DNA of 64,000 nucleotides from Cristatella mucedo (Eukaryota > Bryozoa > Phylactolaemata > Cristatellidae). Below the pieces are notes generated by a model, which did no database searches, was not told the origin of the DNA, and was given only the letters and a program-made list of their open reading frames with translations. Positions 61,683 through 64,000 of this stretch are shown piece after piece. The DNA lies in NCBI GenBank assembly GCA_009760855.2, contig WPIO01000011.1, positions 2,408,501 through 2,472,500 of the forward strand. Reading direction: 5' to 3'. The position numbers and the translations under genes are program-made. Position 1 is the stretch's first letter; each line of letters starts with the position of its first letter.

Positions 61683-62852
61683 CGCTAGACAGCTTGCAAA
61701 AATACATCAGAGAGCTAGAATAGAGCAATGTGTCGGCAACGTCTGCCATTATTCGGCCACCTACCGGCCGACTCTGATTGAGTGTTAGCCGGAAGACACG
61801 TGAGTCAAAGAGAGTCCAATGTCTGTCGCAGAATATCTACAGTTTGGCAGCACCTTAGTTATGCACACTTGCTGACTGCTCTATACTAGACAAGAGTTAT
61901 AAGGTACCAACACCGTATGTTCGTTGTATTGCTTGCTTTGATGTTTTTGTTTGTTCTCCAACTATCCCTCCCACTGCCTGCCTGGCCACATGCCTTGCTA
62001 TATATGTGTCTATCTATCTGACTTTCTATTTAGCTACCTACCTACCTATCTGTATGTCTGTCTGTCTACCTATCTATCCACTCAACCATGAGTCAATTAA
62101 GCCATTGCAAGAAAGTAATACTGAAGGACTCAACAAAGTGAGTCATGGCTAAGTCTCACAGAGTTTAGATTTTAAAGGTTACAATTTTGTAAGACGATCG
62201 TCGCATTCATCAATTTCAAAAGTCAAACTTGACACGTGTTATTCGGTTTGTGCCAATATATATATATATATATATATATATACCTGTACAGACACTAAAT
62301 AGTGATTACGAATGGACTTGCGAGTCTCGACTCTTAATGTTCTCGTAAACGAATTGGGCTTCGATCAAGGGTCAGATTTACTTGCTGTGTTAGGGTCTGG
62401 GGATACAGCTTTGCTTGGAGTAGTCTTTTCGCTTTCAAAGACTAGTGAGTCAGGTTATGAATCATAAGAAAGCAATAGCTCCAATACCATAGTTTTGTGC
62501 GTCAGCCGCTAATTGATTGGACAGTTGTCACTATGGTATGCACTAAGCTAGTAAGTAGACGAAACATTTCTCTGCGATGATCTAGCGAATGCCGAAGGCA
62601 TCTATAACTTCAATGTATGTTATGCATCTGCGGTTGGAACCAGTTCCCCTCACACTGAAGCTCATGAATTTGATTGGGGGAGGAAAATGAAAGCTTAATT
62701 GGGGGAGGGAAACTTTAAAATGTCTGCCACCTGGTTCTGCTCATGACGTTGGATGAGCTAGGCTATTTCAGCGTATTACTGAGGGCTCAGCACACAACAC
62801 GCTAGATCACATAAGCAACACAATGAAAATTGAGACGGACAAGTAGCTTTAC
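61683..62852. other. Non-coding with tetranucleotide and AT repeats
   Basis: A mixed (CTAT)/(CTAC)/(CTGT) tract lies at 62022-62080 and (AT)n at 62256-62282. No exon is recognised. Confidence 0.5.
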
Positions 62853-63531
62853 CGTGTGGTTTTGACGTTGCTGCCTCCCCACCTTCAGGAGTTAGCAAAA
62901 GGCTTCCGTTTGAGCGATCTCTGCTGCTGAGGTACATGTAGATGCCATTCATTTGGTCGTCGCAGGCGCCTCGTAGGATTACGCTGACAGGGTCCATGAT
63001 GGTGGCACAGTTATAGGCAGTAACCAAGAAGGTGAGACTACGTTCAAACACAAGCTTCTGTTCAGCTTGCAAGTATGTCGGCAGGCCGGTGTCCAGAAAA
63101 TACATATAAATTTTGCTCGAGTTTGCAACGATGACGTGATTACTATATACGGCAACGCTGCCAGGTGTCAGAAAATTCACAGTGTCGCCGCCTAGAGAGA
63201 CATATGAGCCGCTGTGTATCATTCGGCTGCAATCTGCATTGATCTCAGCAAATACTGGTAGTTGACGAATGTGTGCGATGGTGCCAGACAGCTCCAGCGG
63301 CTGCCATGGAATCAGGAACATAGTGCAATTGCGGTGCACAACTAGTGTACCCGACATGCTCACAGCCATTAATGTGGTGCCGCTTTGGCTGACGCTAAAA
63401 TGGGACCCATTGTACACCATCTGCTCCTGATTAGTTCGAGCCACTTTCTCTGTGACATCTCCACCCAGATTTACATTGAATGAATTCCGAGTGACTTGGA
63501 TTAGAGTCAAGATATTTCCCGTCAAACGATC
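62853..63531 (-). CDS. Upstream repeat exon of the glycoprotein family
   Basis: A 679-nt exon (acceptor 'attctactttag', phase 0; donor cacg|gtaaag, phase 1) of 226 residues. It carries the family signature ('VYNGSHFSVSQSGTTLMAVS') and related strands ('SGSYVSLGGDTVNFLTPGSV', 'VFERSLTFLVTAYNCATI'), and has more Cys than the other exons. It starts in a different phase from the exons of the 55.6-kb model and lies upstream of both leader exons, so it belongs to a transcript that begins right of the window. Its phase-1 donor would fit the shared downstream exons. Confidence 0.75.
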
Positions 63532-63689
63532 CTAAAGTAGAATAAAAAGTTTTTAGGCCGTCATTCTGCAAAAAATCATTTCTGTCGCAATAATAAACCT
63601 GATCAATCATTTGCACGTCGGCATGCCGCAAGCTAACGGGAAAAAGGCAGTACAACTTGATGACCGGGCTCGAATTTTCAATTAAACGA

Positions 63690-64000
63690 ATAATAATAAA
63701 AAAAAATTACAGCACGTTCAGAGAACCCAATCTCTTTCTAGGAATTTCGCAGGTGCTGCAATAAACATGGTTCACCAGCTTAATATTCACAACAACACGA
63801 ACGTCACCTAGCACCAGCAAATAGTTTTTAAAGTTCTCGTCGCCAGAGCCAAAGCACTAGAAATTAGATGATCTTTAGCTTCCAGTTACGTGTTTTCAAG
63901 TCAGGGAATGCCATCACATTTCATGGTAGCGAGTTCGAGGCTTTGCAGCAGTTGAACTGAAAGTACGCTCTTCAAAGTATGTGAGATTGGTGAAAAAACA
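63690..64000 (-). mobile_element. LINE 3' fragment at window edge
   Basis: 'aataataataaaaaaaaatt', then 'agagaacccaatctctttct' and 'ggcattccctgacttg' in reverse orientation follow the family A UTR and final coding region, diverged. It continues past the window. Confidence 0.7.

Overview
This is a 64 kb piece of animal nuclear DNA. Coding exons are short and separated by introns that begin GT (once GC) and end AG. The rest is mostly L2/CR1-like LINE copies, tRNA-derived SINEs, a decayed Ty3/gypsy element and GA/CT microsatellites. A GULP/CED-6 engulfment adaptor and a USP1-type deubiquitinase point to Metazoa. The repeat content suggests an invertebrate, but the species or phylum cannot be fixed from the sequence alone.

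Layout. 2.76-5.5 kb (+): the last five visible exons of a USP1-like deubiquitinase; its catalytic-cysteine part must lie left of the window. 6.3-13.5 kb: a dense block of LINEs in both orientations, including one copy with an uninterrupted reverse-transcriptase ORF. 16.0-23.0 kb (-): a seven-exon GULP1/CED-6-like gene (PTB domain plus coiled coil) whose splice phases all agree, with a 14-bp minisatellite in one intron and a GC-rich, GCC-repeat 5' region. 25.9-26.06 kb (+): one isolated acetyl-CoA synthetase exon. 27.0-28.3 kb (+): a decayed Ty3/gypsy pol.

30.4-63.5 kb (-): one very large gene, or gene cluster, encoding a cell-surface glycoprotein of a family I do not recognise. A signal-peptide exon (two homologous versions, at 58.1 and 55.6 kb) joins three symmetric phase-1 exons (49.5, 44.6 and 39.2 kb) and then a 5.6-kb GC-rich terminal exon. 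The spliced ORF is about 2,311 aa. It carries a degenerate beta-rich repeat marked by [YFH]-N-G-[ST]-H, dozens of N-glycosylation sequons, one C-terminal transmembrane helix and a tail of about 20 residues. A further exon with the same repeat lies upstream at 63.5-62.9 kb, and a possible alternative membrane-anchor exon lies at 36.5 kb. The arrangement, with alternative leader exons and shared phase-compatible downstream exons, is the most interesting thing in the window. Both leader exons have a GA tract about 110-175 nt upstream of the start codon.

Gene models come from reading frames, splice sites and family resemblance only; no transcript or database evidence was available.
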